From: Teredinibacter franksiae
Lineage (GTDB): Bacteria > Pseudomonadota > Gammaproteobacteria > Pseudomonadales > Cellvibrionaceae
Length of the DNA stretch: 64,000 bases
Assembly: GCF_014218805.1 (NCBI RefSeq)
Contig: NZ_JACJUV010000001.1
Location: forward strand, 1,242,001 to 1,306,000
Direction of reading: 5' to 3'
How positions within the stretch are numbered: the first letter of the stretch is position 1; each line of letters opens with the position of its first letter. Of the stretch, positions 1-9,744 are shown in pieces. The notes below the pieces were generated by a model that did not search any database, was not told where the DNA came from, and worked only from the letters and a program-made list of their open reading frames with translations. Both the position numbers and the translations under genes were made by a program.

Positions 1-1055
1 AAATTGATACGGCGCACATAAACGCGCTGACCGGGATCGACAAAAAACGTAACATCAACAGTATGATCTTCTTCGTTTTTAGCGGGTATACCGTCTACTT
101 TGGCATTGGTGTAACCCGAGTTACCCATCATGGTAGTGACATATTCCGAGGTATCGGTCATGTCTTTCTGAGAAAAAATTTCTCCGTCTCGCAGCAACAC
201 CACTCGTCGTAAACGGCTCTCGGGAATAATAGGGTCGCCGGCAATATCAATAGATTTAACCCGGTACACCTCACCCTCTTTAACGTTCAGTGTGATAAAT
301 ACCTGTGTTTTGTCGGGGCTGATGGATACCTGACTAGACAGCACTTCGAAGTCTAAGTAACCACGATTCAGGTAATACGATTCCAACGTTTCAATATCAC
401 CGGTAAGTTTTTCTTTTGCGTATTGATCACTGCTGGTGAAGAAGGAGTTCCACTCAGAGGTCGTTAGCTCAAAAAAGCTGAACAGTTCTTTATCAGAAAA
501 GACTTTATTGCCAACAATATTCAGGTGCTTGATACGTGCAGACTTGCCTTCATCAACCTGAATATCGATAGTCACCATATTGTTGGGTTCATCGCTTACT
601 TCAGCTTCAACGGATGCACCGTAGCGTGCCCGCGAAACATATTGGCGCTCCAGCTCTCGGGTTATGCCCTGAAGTAAATCCTGCTGCAGGATTTCACCCT
701 CACGCATATCGTTCTCTTCCATAACTTCAGTGAGCTGCTCAGTTTTAATCGCCTTATTACCATCGATATTGATCGATTTAATCGAGGGGCGCTCCTTCAG
801 CACAATAATAAGTACATTACCTTCCCGGGCTATTTGAATGCCTGAGAAAAAGCCCGTAGCAAATAGGGACCGAATGGTTTCTCGAATGCCCTCTCGGTCA
901 ATCACCTCACCAACTTGCACCGGCAGCGCGGCAAACACCGGACTTGCCGAAACTCTCTGCAAACCTTCAAGGCGAATGTCGTCAACTCGGAAACTTTGAG
1001 CCAAACTGGGTGCTGCTATAACAAGCAGCACAAAAAGAACCAAAAATCGTTTCAT
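1..1055 (-). CDS. bamA: Outer membrane protein assembly factor BamA (3' part outside window)
   Basis: Core of the BAM complex that inserts beta-barrel proteins into the outer membrane. Reading the minus strand from the ATG at 1055 gives a cleavable signal peptide (MKRFLVLFVLLVIAAPSLAQ) followed by about 330 residues of POTRA-type repeats, with phrases such as IKSINIDGNKAIKT and IKHLNIVGNKVFSDKELF that mark successive POTRA domains. The window ends around POTRA 4/5, so the 16-strand barrel is not visible. It lies 54 nt after rseP, in the usual gammaproteobacterial order uppS-cdsA-dxr-rseP-bamA. The gene is partial because of the window edge, not because of decay. Confidence 0.95.
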   Translation of the reverse strand, partial: MKRFLVLFVLLVIAAPSLAQSFRVDDIRLEGLQRVSASPVFAALPVQVGEVIDREGIRETIRSLFATGFFSGIQIAREGNVLIIVLKERPSIKSINIDGNKAIKTEQLTEVMEENDMREGEILQQDLLQGITRELERQYVSRARYGASVEAEVSDEPNNMVTIDIQVDEGKSARIKHLNIVGNKVFSDKELFSFFELTTSEWNSFFTSSDQYAKEKLTGDIETLESYYLNRGYLDFEVLSSQVSISPDKTQVFITLNVKEGEVYRVKSIDIAGDPIIPESRLRRVVLLRDGEIFSQKDMTDTSEYVTTMMGNSGYTNAKVDGIPAKNEEDHTVDVTFFVDPGQRVYVRRIN

Positions 1056-1109
1056 ACTCGTTGGGAAACTCAAAAAAATATCTTCTTATTTGTTATGAAT
1101 ATTGCGGCT

Positions 1110-2489
1110 CTAAAAGCGCAGTATGTCGTTATATAGAGCGATCACTGTTAAACCCAGTAACATCGCCACCCCCACCTGAAAACCCATTATCTGTATCTTT
1201 TCAGAAACAGGACTGCCTTTAACCCACTCGATCAAGCCATACAGTATGTGACCACCGTCAAGCACGGGGATCGGCAAAAGATTAAACACTCCGAGAAGAA
1301 CACTGATATAAGCGAGCACATTCACGAAGGTCCAAATTCCGGCCTCCGCCGAATGGGCGACAACTTTAGCAATGCCGATGGGCCCACTCAAGTTCTTGGG
1401 TGAGATTTCGCCCAAAATAAGCTTCTTCAGTGACAAGAACACCATCGAGACAACATCACCGACCTCGTGTACCGCCTTAGTGAACCCGTCAATCGGCCCA
1501 TAAGTGTGTTTTCGTACCATGCCTTCAGGCCAAGTACCCTGCTTCCAGGCAATACCCATAAGCACTTTTTCGCCCTGGGGTACTGCCATTTTTCTGGGGG
1601 TAACCACCAGCGTGAGAAATTCTTGATCGCCGTCGGCTGTTTGGCGCTCAACCAATACCTCTAGCGGCTGCCCTTCCCGCTGCGCGGTATACCCCGACCA
1701 CTGTTGGCCTGAATCTTTGACTTCACCGTCGATGGAAACAATTCTGTCTCCTACCTTCAGGCCGCTCTCTGCTGCCGGTGAGCCCGGGTACACATGGCCA
1801 ATATTGAGAGAACTGGGAGGCATGTAAAAACTAAGACCTAAACCACTGATCACGTCCGGTGCTTCAACACTGCGCAACCAGTTGTCTAGGGTAGCCTGAG
1901 ACTCGTATACCAATGCCTCTCCGGGGTATTTCACCGTAAAGGTGATCTCGCCAGTCTCCCCCAAGCGAGAAATCAAATAAAGTTCTAGCGCACGGCGAGT
2001 TGGTGTTGAGTGTCCATCAACGGCAACAATTTCCTGCCCAGATTCCAAACGCGCAAATTCAGCAATGGAGCCCTGCTCAACGTCGCCAATCACTGGCGAC
2101 ACACTAAAGCTTCCTTGTACCGTGGCCAACAGCCAATAAAGCAATACAGCCAAAATCAGATTGGCTAACGGCCCCGCCAGCGCTATAGCAATTCGTTGCC
2201 AAGGCGGCTTCTGGGTAAAGGCGTAGGGCAGATCTTCCGGAGACACTTCGCCTTCACGCTCGTCGACCATCTTGACGTAGCCTCCAAGAGGAATGGTCGA
2301 CACTGTAAATTCAGTTCCATATTTGTCGTGCCAGCCAAATAATCGGCGACCAAAACCAATAGAAAAGCGCAGCACTTTAACACCACAGCGGCGGGCAACG
2401 TAAAAATGGCCAAATTCATGAATACCCACCAACAAGGTTATGGCTATTAAAATGGCTATTGTATTGGTGACAAATTCGAAAACCGTCAA
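1110..2489 (-). CDS. rseP: Site-2 intramembrane zinc protease RseP
   Basis: 459 aa, close to the family's usual 450. RseP cleaves anti-sigma factor RseA inside the inner membrane after DegS and so releases sigma-E during envelope stress; it also clears signal-peptide remnants. The zinc motif HEFGH is at residues 24-28 in the first membrane segment, and the second metal-site motif LDGGH is near residue 400. Two PDZ domains lie between, roughly residues 115-190 and 215-300 (the second around VYPGSPAAESGLKVGDRI). Four membrane segments fit the family topology. It sits between dxr (38 nt upstream) and bamA, linking outer-membrane assembly to its stress response. Confidence 0.96.
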   Translation of the reverse strand: MTVFEFVTNTIAILIAITLLVGIHEFGHFYVARRCGVKVLRFSIGFGRRLFGWHDKYGTEFTVSTIPLGGYVKMVDEREGEVSPEDLPYAFTQKPPWQRIAIALAGPLANLILAVLLYWLLATVQGSFSVSPVIGDVEQGSIAEFARLESGQEIVAVDGHSTPTRRALELYLISRLGETGEITFTVKYPGEALVYESQATLDNWLRSVEAPDVISGLGLSFYMPPSSLNIGHVYPGSPAAESGLKVGDRIVSIDGEVKDSGQQWSGYTAQREGQPLEVLVERQTADGDQEFLTLVVTPRKMAVPQGEKVLMGIAWKQGTWPEGMVRKHTYGPIDGFTKAVHEVGDVVSMVFLSLKKLILGEISPKNLSGPIGIAKVVAHSAEAGIWTFVNVLAYISVLLGVFNLLPIPVLDGGHILYGLIEWVKGSPVSEKIQIMGFQVGVAMLLGLTVIALYNDILRF

Positions 2490-2527
2490 ACTCTACTTCC
2501 CCTAAACTACGCTAATACTCAATACAC

Positions 2528-3697
2528 TCACTGACTCAGCAGCCAGTGTTCACTTAATTTTCTGGCTTTTAAGTCTGCGTCTTTGACCGCAGCAAGCGAA
2601 TCTGGTTCGCTGCTTTTCCAAACATCTAAAACGCGGGCTATTAGTTCGGCGATCTGGGTAAAACCTATACGGCCCGCCAAAAATGCCTCTACTGCAACCT
2701 CATTCGCGGCATTCAATGCTACGGGATAGTCGCCGCCCACCCGCATAGCCTCAATCGATAGACCTAAACCCGGAAATCGTTCAAAATCCGGTGCGCTGAA
2801 TTCGAGAGACCCTAGCCGGTAAAAGTTCAAAGACTCTACCTTGGATTCAATTCTAGCGGGCCAACCAAGGCAATTGGCAATGGGTGTACGCATATCGGGC
2901 ATCCCCATCTGCGCCAAAACCGAGCCATCCACATACTCCACCATCGAATGAACAATGCTCTGCGGATGAATGACCACTTCAATATCCTCAGGCCGCGCCT
3001 TAAATAGCCAGCAGGCTTCGATAAACTCCAAACCCTTATTCATCATGGTGGCGGAATCCACCGAGATTTTTTGCCCCATCGACCAATTTGGATGAGCAAC
3101 GGCCTCTGCAGGTGTTTTATTCGCCAACTCGGTAACCGGTGTTTGCCGAAAAGGGCCGCCGGAACCTGTCAGTAGTATTTTCCGAATACCCGCCTCTCGC
3201 AGGCCATTAAATCGCTCTGGTAAGCATTGGAAGATCGCATTGTGCTCGCTGTCGATAGGCAGTAATTGCGCTCCGTGGGTTTCAACCGCATCCGTAAATA
3301 ACTTGCCGCACATAACCAAAGATTCTTTATTGGCTAGGAGCACTCGCTTTCCTGACGTCACCGCGGACAGCGTTGAATCCAAACCGGCTGCACCGACTAT
3401 TGCGGCCATTACCGTATCAACCTCCGCTGCAGCGGCTATATCAATCAACCCCTGCTCACCCTCCAACACTTCAGTATCACTGCTACAGGCCGCTAACGAT
3501 TCTCGCAGTAAGGCTGCTGCTGCGGTATCACGCAAAACAGCGTAGCGAGGCCTAAATTCCATACATTGCTGATGAAGCGCTTCCACGCTGCGATTAGCTC
3601 CCAGCGCAAAAACTTGATATTTGTCGGGATGAGTACGAATAACATCGAGAGTGTTAACACCAATCGAGCCAGTGGAGCCCAACACAGAAACTTGCAT
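2528..3697 (-). CDS. dxr: 1-deoxy-D-xylulose 5-phosphate reductoisomerase
   Basis: Converts DXP to methylerythritol 4-phosphate with NADPH, the committed step of the MEP isoprenoid pathway. The N-terminal nucleotide-binding motif is [16 protein letters not shown] and the [12 protein letters not shown] stretch carry metal and substrate ligands, and the flexible-loop region with [21 protein letters not shown] is intact. The start at 3697 ([13 protein letters not shown]) was chosen because family members begin just before this motif. A longer in-frame start at 3730 would overlap the end of cdsA. Length is then 389 aa. It lies 11 nt after cdsA and feeds the same isoprenoid supply as uppS. Confidence 0.95.
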   Translation of the reverse strand: MQVSVLGSTGSIGVNTLDVIRTHPDKYQVFALGANRSVEALHQQCMEFRPRYAVLRDTAAAALLRESLAACSSDTEVLEGEQGLIDIAAAAEVDTVMAAIVGAAGLDSTLSAVTSGKRVLLANKESLVMCGKLFTDAVETHGAQLLPIDSEHNAIFQCLPERFNGLREAGIRKILLTGSGGPFRQTPVTELANKTPAEAVAHPNWSMGQKISVDSATMMNKGLEFIEACWLFKARPEDIEVVIHPQSIVHSMVEYVDGSVLAQMGMPDMRTPIANCLGWPARIESKVESLNFYRLGSLEFSAPDFERFPGLGLSIEAMRVGGDYPVALNAANEVAVEAFLAGRIGFTQIAELIARVLDVWKSSEPDSLAAVKDADLKARKLSEHWLLSQ

Positions 3698-3708
3698 ATG
3701 TTTCGCCA

Positions 3709-4542
3709 CTAGGCCACCTTCACAGACCACTGCGTCGCGAGAACGGCCAGTGCAAAAATAGGGGCTGCGGCGACTAAACCGTCAATGCGATCCATAAAGC
3801 CACCGTGACCGGGAAGTAAACTACCACTATCTTTCACCCCTTGGTGACGCTTAACCATGCTTTCCAGCAAGTCGCCAAGCACCGAAACGAACGCGGTCGG
3901 CACAATAATAGCGATTAACCCTATCCAGCTGCCTTGAATAATCAGCACATTGGCAATAGCGCCCAGAACAAGCGCGAAGAACAAACCTCCGACAACACCC
4001 TCCCAGGTTTTTCCAGGGCTCACGCTCTTCGCGAGCTTGGTTCGCCCAAAAGCCTTTCCGGTAAAATAGGCGCCAATGTCCGCCGCCGCCACAGTAGCCA
4101 CAACCATAAGGACTAACCAGCTACCGCTAGGCTCTGCCCGTAAGTAAAGTAACGCCAGCCAAGCAGGAACCAGCACAAACCAACCCATCAACAAACGAAC
4201 AGGAACAGAACCCCAAATAACGGCACTTGAGGGGTAGCCCTGAACCCACAGCAGCGCAACAGCCCACCAAATTGCCGCCGAGGTAAACAAACTAAGCAGA
4301 TATTGGTGATTGGACGCTAAATACAGAAACCAACCCATCAGTATGCCCGAGAGGGCAATAACAAGGGTGTAAAATAGGCGAGCAAGCACTTGCTTCACTC
4401 CAGCCAAACCGGCCCACTCCCAGGCGGCAAGGCTCACCACCAACCCAGCCATAACGGCGAAGTAGAGCCAACTCCCAAAAAAGAGAATACCCAAAAAAGG
4501 CAGAACCAGCGCAACCGCTGTATAAACGCGTAATTTAAGCAC
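3709..4542 (-). CDS. cdsA: Phosphatidate cytidylyltransferase CdsA
   Basis: Makes CDP-diacylglycerol from phosphatidate and CTP in the inner membrane, the branch point for phosphatidylethanolamine and phosphatidylglycerol. The polytopic protein carries the CdsA signature around [12 protein letters not shown] and the C-terminal [20 protein letters not shown]. The GTG at 4542 (reads [10 protein letters not shown]) is preferred: it has GAGG six bases upstream and matches the typical MLK-type N-terminus. Another in-frame GTG at 4554 would add four residues. The start overlaps the uppS stop by a few bases, suggesting translational coupling. About 277 aa. Confidence 0.93.
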   Translation of the reverse strand: MLKLRVYTAVALVLPFLGILFFGSWLYFAVMAGLVVSLAAWEWAGLAGVKQVLARLFYTLVIALSGILMGWFLYLASNHQYLLSLFTSAAIWWAVALLWVQGYPSSAVIWGSVPVRLLMGWFVLVPAWLALLYLRAEPSGSWLVLMVVATVAAADIGAYFTGKAFGRTKLAKSVSPGKTWEGVVGGLFFALVLGAIANVLIIQGSWIGLIAIIVPTAFVSVLGDLLESMVKRHQGVKDSGSLLPGHGGFMDRIDGLVAAAPIFALAVLATQWSVKVA

Positions 4543-5299
4543 GGGCAGCCTCACTTGCTACCTGATCTCCGGTTTTGCCGAAACGGCGCTGACGACGATA
4601 ATAGTCGTCTGCTGCACGCTTAAGTGCATCACCGTCAAACTCCGGCCACAGCAGCTCCGAGAAATACAGCTCGGCGTAAGCGGCCTGCCACAATAAAAAA
4701 TTGCTGATGCGATACTCCCCACCGGTACGAATCAATAGATCCAGCGGGGGTAAATCCGCCGTACTAATATGAGATGACAGCATTTGCTCGCTGATATCGG
4801 CGGGCTTCAATTGCCCCATCGCGACTTTTTGCGCAACTTTTTGCACAGACTGAACAATATCCCAACAACCACCGTAGTCTGCTGCAATAACCAATGCAGC
4901 ATCACCGTTATCGGCAATGGCTTCTGCCTCGTCAATTGCCCTGCGCAGCTTGGTATCAAAACGGTTGCGGTTGCCTATCACCTTAAGGCGTACGCCCTCA
5001 CTCGCCAGCTTACGCGCCTCTTTTTTTAGATAGCTGTAAAACAGCCCCATCAGCGCCTCGACCTCCTTTGGCGGTCGCCGCCAGTTTTCGCTGCTGAAAG
5101 CGAAAACTGTCAAGGTGTCTATATGCGTTTCACGGCAGGCTGACAGCACATCCCGGATCCGCTCTACGCCCGCTCGGTGCCCGGCAATGCCGGTTTTGCC
5201 CCGCTGTTTTGCCCAACGATTATTACCATCCATTATGATGGCAACATGGCGCAGAGGGTGGTCGTTCTGGTTATCAGTAACTATCATAGTTGGGTACAT
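4535..5299 (-). CDS. uppS: Undecaprenyl pyrophosphate synthase (cis-prenyltransferase)
   Basis: Condenses isopentenyl diphosphate onto farnesyl diphosphate to build C55-PP, the lipid carrier for peptidoglycan and O-antigen. The signature HVAIIMDGNNRWAKQRG near residue 18 holds the catalytic Asp and diphosphate-binding residues. The conserved TVFAFSSENWRRP and the C-terminal LLIRTGGEYRISNFLLWQ / YAELYFSELLWPEF motifs are complete. Length is 254 aa, as expected. The start at 5299 is the longest ATG; an ATG four codons downstream is also possible. It overlaps cdsA and follows frr by 29 nt. Confidence 0.95.
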   Translation of the reverse strand: MYPTMIVTDNQNDHPLRHVAIIMDGNNRWAKQRGKTGIAGHRAGVERIRDVLSACRETHIDTLTVFAFSSENWRRPPKEVEALMGLFYSYLKKEARKLASEGVRLKVIGNRNRFDTKLRRAIDEAEAIADNGDAALVIAADYGGCWDIVQSVQKVAQKVAMGQLKPADISEQMLSSHISTADLPPLDLLIRTGGEYRISNFLLWQAAYAELYFSELLWPEFDGDALKRAADDYYRRQRRFGKTGDQVASEAARA

Positions 5300-5328
5300 C
5301 TACACGCTCTTACGCGAGCAATTGCGAT

Positions 5329-5886
5329 TTATATTTCCATCAAATCCTTTTCTTTTACCGCAAGCGCTTTGTCAACTTCAGCGATGTACTTGTCGGTAAT
5401 CTTCTGGATTTCATCCTGTGAACGACGTTCATCGTCTTCGCCAATTTCTTTCTCCTTGAGTAAATCTTTCACATGGGAGATAGCGTCGCGACGAATATTT
5501 CGAATGGATATACGCGCATTCTCAGCTTCGTTACGCGCTTGCTTGATATAACCCTTACGCGACTCTTCAGTGAGCATCGGCATAGGCACACGTATCAGCT
5601 CACCAGTAGTTACCGGGTTCAAGCCCAAATCGGACTTCATGATCGCCTTCTCAATTTCTGGCACCATGGCCCTTTCCCAAGGACTGAGCGACAGGGTACG
5701 GGCATCCAGTACAGACACGTTAGCTACCTGTGACAAGGGAGTTGGATTGCCGTAGTAATTAACGGTAACCCCATCGAGCAGACTCGGGTGGGCCCGCCCA
5801 GTACGAATTTTATTAAAATTTGCTCCAAGTACATCGACGCTTTTGTGCATACGCTCTTCGGCATCTTGTTTAATATCATTCAACAT
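5329..5886 (-). CDS. frr: Ribosome recycling factor
   Basis: With EF-G, splits the post-termination ribosome. It is 185 aa, the standard length, starting [17 protein letters not shown]. The conserved core includes [17 protein letters not shown], the hinge region [14 protein letters not shown] and the long C-terminal helix with [16 protein letters not shown]. It begins three bases after the pyrH stop, so the two genes are almost certainly co-transcribed. Nothing unusual was seen. Confidence 0.97.
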   Translation of the reverse strand: MLNDIKQDAEERMHKSVDVLGANFNKIRTGRAHPSLLDGVTVNYYGNPTPLSQVANVSVLDARTLSLSPWERAMVPEIEKAIMKSDLGLNPVTTGELIRVPMPMLTEESRKGYIKQARNEAENARISIRNIRRDAISHVKDLLKEKEIGEDDERRSQDEIQKITDKYIAEVDKALAVKEKDLMEI

Positions 5887-5889
5887 GTG

Positions 5890-6633
5890 TTACGCCTCTT
5901 GTGTCGTATCTTCGATTAATGTTCCTTCGTCTTCACCAACTACAATGCTCAACAAAGCGCCCGGCTTACTCATCTGGAACACACGAACAGGCATGGAGTG
6001 GTCCTGACACAGGCAGATTGCCGTTAGATCCATCACACCCAGTTTGTCTTGCAGCACTTTGTCGTAGCTTAAACGGTCATAACGGGTAGCAGAGGGGTCT
6101 TTAACTGGATCAGCCGTATACACGCCGTCTACTTTGGTAGCCTTTAGAACGATTTCGGCTTCAACCTCAATGGCGCGTAAGCAGGCGGCGGAATCCGTTG
6201 TAAAAAACGGGTTGCCTGTACCAGCAGAAAAAATAACAACCTCTCCGTTTTCCAGCAGGCGCAAAGCTTTGCGGCGGTCGTACTGGTCTGTTACACCGGG
6301 CATCGGAATGGCCGACATAACCGAGGAAGAGATATTGGACCGCTCCAGCGCGTCGCGCATAGCCAGCGCATTCATTACCGTGGCCAGCATCCCCATATGG
6401 TCACCGGTCACCCGGTCGAGGCCAGCTTGACTAAGCGCTGCTCCGCGAAACAGGTTGCCACCACCAATCACTAAGCCAACCTGTACGCCTATGCCGACGA
6501 GCTGACCAATTTCCAGGGCCATCTTGTCGAGGACTTTAGGGTCAATTCCAAAGCCTTCATCCCCCATCAGCTGTTCGCCGCTGAGTTTCAACAAAATGCG
6601 TTTGTATTTCCGATCACGCCCACTTGGTGACAT
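5890..6633 (-). CDS. pyrH: UMP kinase
   Basis: Phosphorylates UMP to UDP for pyrimidine nucleotide supply; in the family it is hexameric, GTP-activated and UTP-inhibited. The amino-acid-kinase fold is clear: [14 protein letters not shown] at the N-terminus, [12 protein letters not shown], and the C-terminal half with STRYD-like [13 protein letters not shown] and [19 protein letters not shown]. Length is 247 aa, the family norm. It is separated from tsf by about 215 bp that contain the tsf terminator, so it probably has its own promoter there, and it leads directly into frr. Confidence 0.97.
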   Translation of the reverse strand: MSPSGRDRKYKRILLKLSGEQLMGDEGFGIDPKVLDKMALEIGQLVGIGVQVGLVIGGGNLFRGAALSQAGLDRVTGDHMGMLATVMNALAMRDALERSNISSSVMSAIPMPGVTDQYDRRKALRLLENGEVVIFSAGTGNPFFTTDSAACLRAIEVEAEIVLKATKVDGVYTADPVKDPSATRYDRLSYDKVLQDKLGVMDLTAICLCQDHSMPVRVFQMSKPGALLSIVVGEDEGTLIEDTTQEA

Positions 6634-6745
6634 ACGAGTGTTTCTCCAGAGAAATCGATGAAGGGTACATTATTTAGGTATATTTACGTATTTAGCCGCC
6701 CACCCCCATCCTGAGTGGGCAAATAAATTCGCGAGAGTTTAACAG

Positions 6746-6776
6746 AAAAAAGGCGGGATTTGCGTCCCGCCTTTTT
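6746..6776 (-). terminator. Rho-independent terminator after tsf
   Basis: On the minus strand, the 7-bp stem GGCGGGA/TCCCGCC with a 6-nt loop is flanked by A and T runs, giving a U-rich tail downstream of tsf. The symmetric A/T flanks mean it could also act on plus-strand transcripts. It separates rpsB-tsf from pyrH-frr. Confidence 0.85.
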
Positions 6777-6847
6777 GTTCAATATGTACAGTATCCCGCA
6801 GAGGCCCTAGACGGCCAAAAGCGGCGATCCCGAACAAACCGAGTCAC

Positions 6848-7723
6848 CTAAGAAGACTTAGAAGCCGCAACCTGTGCCGCAACTTCTGCAGCGAAGTCCT
6901 CTTCTTTCTTCTCTATACCTTCGCCCACTTCAAAGCGAACAAAGCGAATCACCTCAGCACCCTCTTTTTTCACCAAGCCACCAACAGTCACTTCTGGGTC
7001 TTTTACGAACGCCTGCTCTACAAGGCTGTTCTCTTTGAGAAACTTGTTGATACGGCCAACCATCATTTTTTCGACGATTTGCTCTGGCTTGCCTTCCATG
7101 TCGGGCTGCGCCTTAATAATATCTTTTTCTTTGTTTACAACCTCTTCAGACATGTCTGAAGTATTTACCACTTGGGGGTTCACGGCGGCTACGTGCATGG
7201 CAACATCTTTGGCAAGCTCAACGGTACCGCCCGACAACTCGACCAATACGGCGATGCGGTTATTGGAATGAACATAGGCACCCACCACCCCATTAGCCGC
7301 CTCAACCTTCTCTACGCGACGAATGTTAAGGTTTTCGCCAATTTTTTGAACCAAAGCCTGACGAGCACTTTCCAGCTCATCATCGATAACCTCTTCAAGG
7401 CTACCCGCTTTAGCGGCAAACGCTTTATCGGTTATCGACCCTGCGAAAGCCAAAAAGCCTTCGTCACGAGCAACAAAGTCAGTCTCACTGTTAATCTCCA
7501 ATACCACGCCATAGCTGCCGTCTTCGGCAATCTTAGCGACAACAACACCTTCAGCAGCGGTACGATCAGCTTTCTTTGCTGCCTTCAAGCCAGACGCTTT
7601 ACGCAGATTTTCAATTGCCGTATCGATGTCACCATCGGTTTCGACCAAAGCCTTTTTACACTCCATCATGCCAAGACCGGTACGCTCACGGAGCTCTTTT
7701 ACCAAACTCGCAGATACTGCCAT
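6848..7723 (-). CDS. tsf: Translation elongation factor Ts
   Basis: Guanine-nucleotide exchange factor for EF-Tu. The N-terminal UBA-like domain reads [19 protein letters not shown], and the following core has [13 protein letters not shown], the signature that contacts the EF-Tu nucleotide site. A coiled-coil-like section and the C-terminal module ([16 protein letters not shown]) complete a 291-aa protein of normal length. It lies 111 nt after rpsB, with a strong hairpin between the two, as in other gammaproteobacteria. Confidence 0.97.
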   Translation of the reverse strand: MAVSASLVKELRERTGLGMMECKKALVETDGDIDTAIENLRKASGLKAAKKADRTAAEGVVVAKIAEDGSYGVVLEINSETDFVARDEGFLAFAGSITDKAFAAKAGSLEEVIDDELESARQALVQKIGENLNIRRVEKVEAANGVVGAYVHSNNRIAVLVELSGGTVELAKDVAMHVAAVNPQVVNTSDMSEEVVNKEKDIIKAQPDMEGKPEQIVEKMMVGRINKFLKENSLVEQAFVKDPEVTVGGLVKKEGAEVIRFVRFEVGEGIEKKEEDFAAEVAAQVAASKSS

Positions 7724-7757
7724 TGCATTTTCCTCAATTTTTCACAATTAATTTTTG

Positions 7758-7784
7758 AAAAAGGGGGGCAATGCCCCCCTTTTA
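7758..7784 (-). terminator. Intercistronic hairpin between rpsB and tsf
   Basis: A perfect AAAAGGGGGGC/GCCCCCCTTTT stem with a three-base loop, followed on the minus strand by a T run. It has the form of an intrinsic terminator or attenuator between rpsB and tsf, which would lower tsf expression relative to S2 or stabilise the processed rpsB mRNA. A partial terminator here is known in enteric bacteria; its efficiency in this organism is not known. Confidence 0.75.
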
Positions 7785-7834
7785 TCGAATACTGCTGTCA
7801 GGCAACAATCGGTTGCCCGCAACTGCTAGCGAGA

Positions 7835-8602
7835 TTAACCCTCGGCAGCCGCAGCATCGCCTTCGGCTTCAGCTTCAGCCTGCACTTCAACGAATTCATC
7901 ACCGGTTCCAGGTACACCGCCTTCTTTGGCGCCTTCGATGCACGCATCAGCAGCGGCCGATACGTAAAGCTTAACGGCACGAATCGCGTCGTCATTACCC
8001 GGAATCACATAGTCAACACCTACAGGGTCACTGTTCGTATCAACAACAGCGATAACCGGTATTCCCAGCTTGTTCGCTTCTTGAATAGCAATGCGCTCGT
8101 GCTCTACGTCGATCACGAACATCGCATCGGGTAAGCCGCCCATGTCTTTGATACCGCCAATGGAGCTTTCCAACTTACCCATCATACGGGTACGCATCAG
8201 AGCTTCTTTCTTGGTCAACTTTTCAAAAGTACCGTCTTTACTCTGGGCTTCCAGCTCACGGTAGCGTCGAATTGAAGCACGAATGGTCTTGTAGTTGGTG
8301 AGCATACCACCCAGCCAGCGATTGCTGACGTATGGCATACCTGAACGCTCTGCCTGCTCTTTAATCGTTTTTTGAGCGGCGCGCTTAGTACCAACAAACA
8401 GCACCTTCTTCTTCTGACTGGCCATTTTCTTGATTACTGCCAGCGATTCATTGAATGCTGGAACAGTGTGTTCAAGATTAATGATATGAATTTTATTGCG
8501 GGCGCCGAAAATGTATTGTCCCATTTTCGGGTTCCAGTAACGGGTCTGGTGGCCAAAGTGGACACCGGCTTGCAGCATATCGCGCATGCTTACTGTAGGC
8601 AT
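7835..8602 (-). CDS. rpsB: 30S ribosomal protein S2
   Basis: Small-subunit protein that binds late and recruits S1. The family start [19 protein letters not shown] is at 8602, preceded by AGGAAAA; an in-frame extension to 8644 has no family support and was discarded. Length is 255 aa. The central [20 protein letters not shown] and [19 protein letters not shown] blocks are intact. The C-terminal tail is unusually Glu/Ala-rich (about the last 20 residues), a variable region in S2. Confidence 0.97.
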   Translation of the reverse strand: MPTVSMRDMLQAGVHFGHQTRYWNPKMGQYIFGARNKIHIINLEHTVPAFNESLAVIKKMASQKKKVLFVGTKRAAQKTIKEQAERSGMPYVSNRWLGGMLTNYKTIRASIRRYRELEAQSKDGTFEKLTKKEALMRTRMMGKLESSIGGIKDMGGLPDAMFVIDVEHERIAIQEANKLGIPVIAVVDTNSDPVGVDYVIPGNDDAIRAVKLYVSAAADACIEGAKEGGVPGTGDEFVEVQAEAEAEGDAAAAEG

Positions 8603-8778
8603 AATATTTTCCTGTATCTCGGGTTGAGCCTCCATATACCCCACCAGCCAACTGCCCCCAGCTTAAATACTGAAGCAGCACCCAGGCGGGTGTGACGGTA
8701 TATGTGCGACGTTTAATGGTTAAAACCGACTGACATGACCTTGGTCGAGCCAGCCGGGCGCGCTTTATACCACAAATG
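8603..8778 (-). promoter_or_regulatory. Long rpsB 5' leader, possible S2 autoregulatory (t44-like) leader
   Basis: The predicted promoter at 8779-8807 implies a leader of roughly 165 nt before rpsB. Gammaproteobacterial rpsB leaders include a conserved structured element (Rfam t44) used by S2 to repress its own operon. I see the length and position but did not confirm the fold, so the identity is inference. The rest of the rpsB/map gap up to 8971 holds divergent promoter DNA and no gene. Confidence 0.35.
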
Positions 8779-8807
8779 GCTATAAAATTAAACTCAAAAG
8801 GTGTCAA
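8779..8807 (-). promoter_or_regulatory. Predicted sigma-70 promoter for rpsB-tsf
   Basis: On the minus strand a consensus -35 TTGACA (plus-strand 8802-8807) is followed after exactly 17 nt by TATAGC (8779-8784). The spacing and perfect -35 make this the best promoter in the divergent rpsB/map region. Confidence 0.6.
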
Positions 8808-8971
8808 GCTAAACGCCAAATCGAAACTCGCGCCGTATCAATACTTGCGGGTAGGGCCGAGTATAATCGGTCATCAATCGTGCCGTATCCGCCCGTTTGG
8901 TTTAGAATGCGCCCTTTGCCGTAGCAGATGACGGCACCAAAGCCACCACCGAGACAAAAAAGCAGGACAAC

Positions 8972-9742
8972 ATGCCCGTAACCATTAAAACACCGGAAGA
9001 AATCCAAAAGATGCGCGTCGCTGGTCGACTCGCCGCAGAAGTCCTCGAGATGATTGGGGAGTACGTAGTTCCGGGCGTTACCACTGCCGAGCTCGACAAA
9101 ATTTGTCACACCCATATCACTGAAGTGCAAAAGGCTATACCGGCGCCACTCGACTACAAAGGCTTCCCAAAATCTATTTGTACCTCCGTCAACCAGGTGG
9201 TGTGCCACGGTATCCCCTCAGAAAAAAAGAAACTCAAAGTCGGTGATATCGTCAATATCGACATCACCGTCATTGCCAATGGTTACCACGGCGACACTAG
9301 TAAAATGTTTATGGTGGGCCAAGTGGCCTCCCACGCACACCGACTGAGCAAGGTCGCTCAAGAATGCCTATATAAAGGTATTGAACTCGTAAAACCTGGT
9401 TGTCGCCTAGGAGACATAGGCGCAGCAATTCAAAAGCTGGCGGAACAAAACCACTACACGGTAGTGAGAGATTACTGTGGCCACGGCATAGGCAAAGTCT
9501 TTCATGAAGAACCACAAGTACTGCATTACGGTACCGCCGGAACGGGTATGGAGCTTCGCGAAGGTATGACCTTTACCATTGAGCCGATGATCAACGCAGG
9601 CAAGCATCACACAAAATTGAAGGGCGACGGCTGGACAGTAGAAACCCGCGACGGCCGCCTTTCCGCACAATGGGAACACACCCTAGCAGTAACCCCAGAC
9701 GGCGTTGAAGTTCTGACCGCCCGCAGCGAGGAATCGTTTTAA
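8972..9742 (+). CDS. map: Methionine aminopeptidase, type I
   Basis: Removes the initiator methionine from nascent proteins. The metal ligands of the pita-bread fold are visible: NIDITVIANGYHGDTSKMF (two Asp), GHGIGKVFHEEPQVLHYG (His and Glu region), FTIEPMIN and the late WEHTLAV Glu. At 256 aa without an N-terminal extension it is the standard bacterial type I enzyme. It is divergent from rpsB, a common gammaproteobacterial arrangement, and lies two bases before glnD, so the two are co-transcribed. Confidence 0.97.
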   Translation: MPVTIKTPEEIQKMRVAGRLAAEVLEMIGEYVVPGVTTAELDKICHTHITEVQKAIPAPLDYKGFPKSICTSVNQVVCHGIPSEKKKLKVGDIVNIDITVIANGYHGDTSKMFMVGQVASHAHRLSKVAQECLYKGIELVKPGCRLGDIGAAIQKLAEQNHYTVVRDYCGHGIGKVFHEEPQVLHYGTAGTGMELREGMTFTIEPMINAGKHHTKLKGDGWTVETRDGRLSAQWEHTLAVTPDGVEVLTARSEESF

Positions 9743-9744
9743 CC

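Noticed and set aside
7172..8134. Long 320-codon plus-strand frame across tsf and rpsB
   Set aside because: It lies antisense to two well-supported ribosomal/translation genes and has no family features; it is a shadow of their codon usage.
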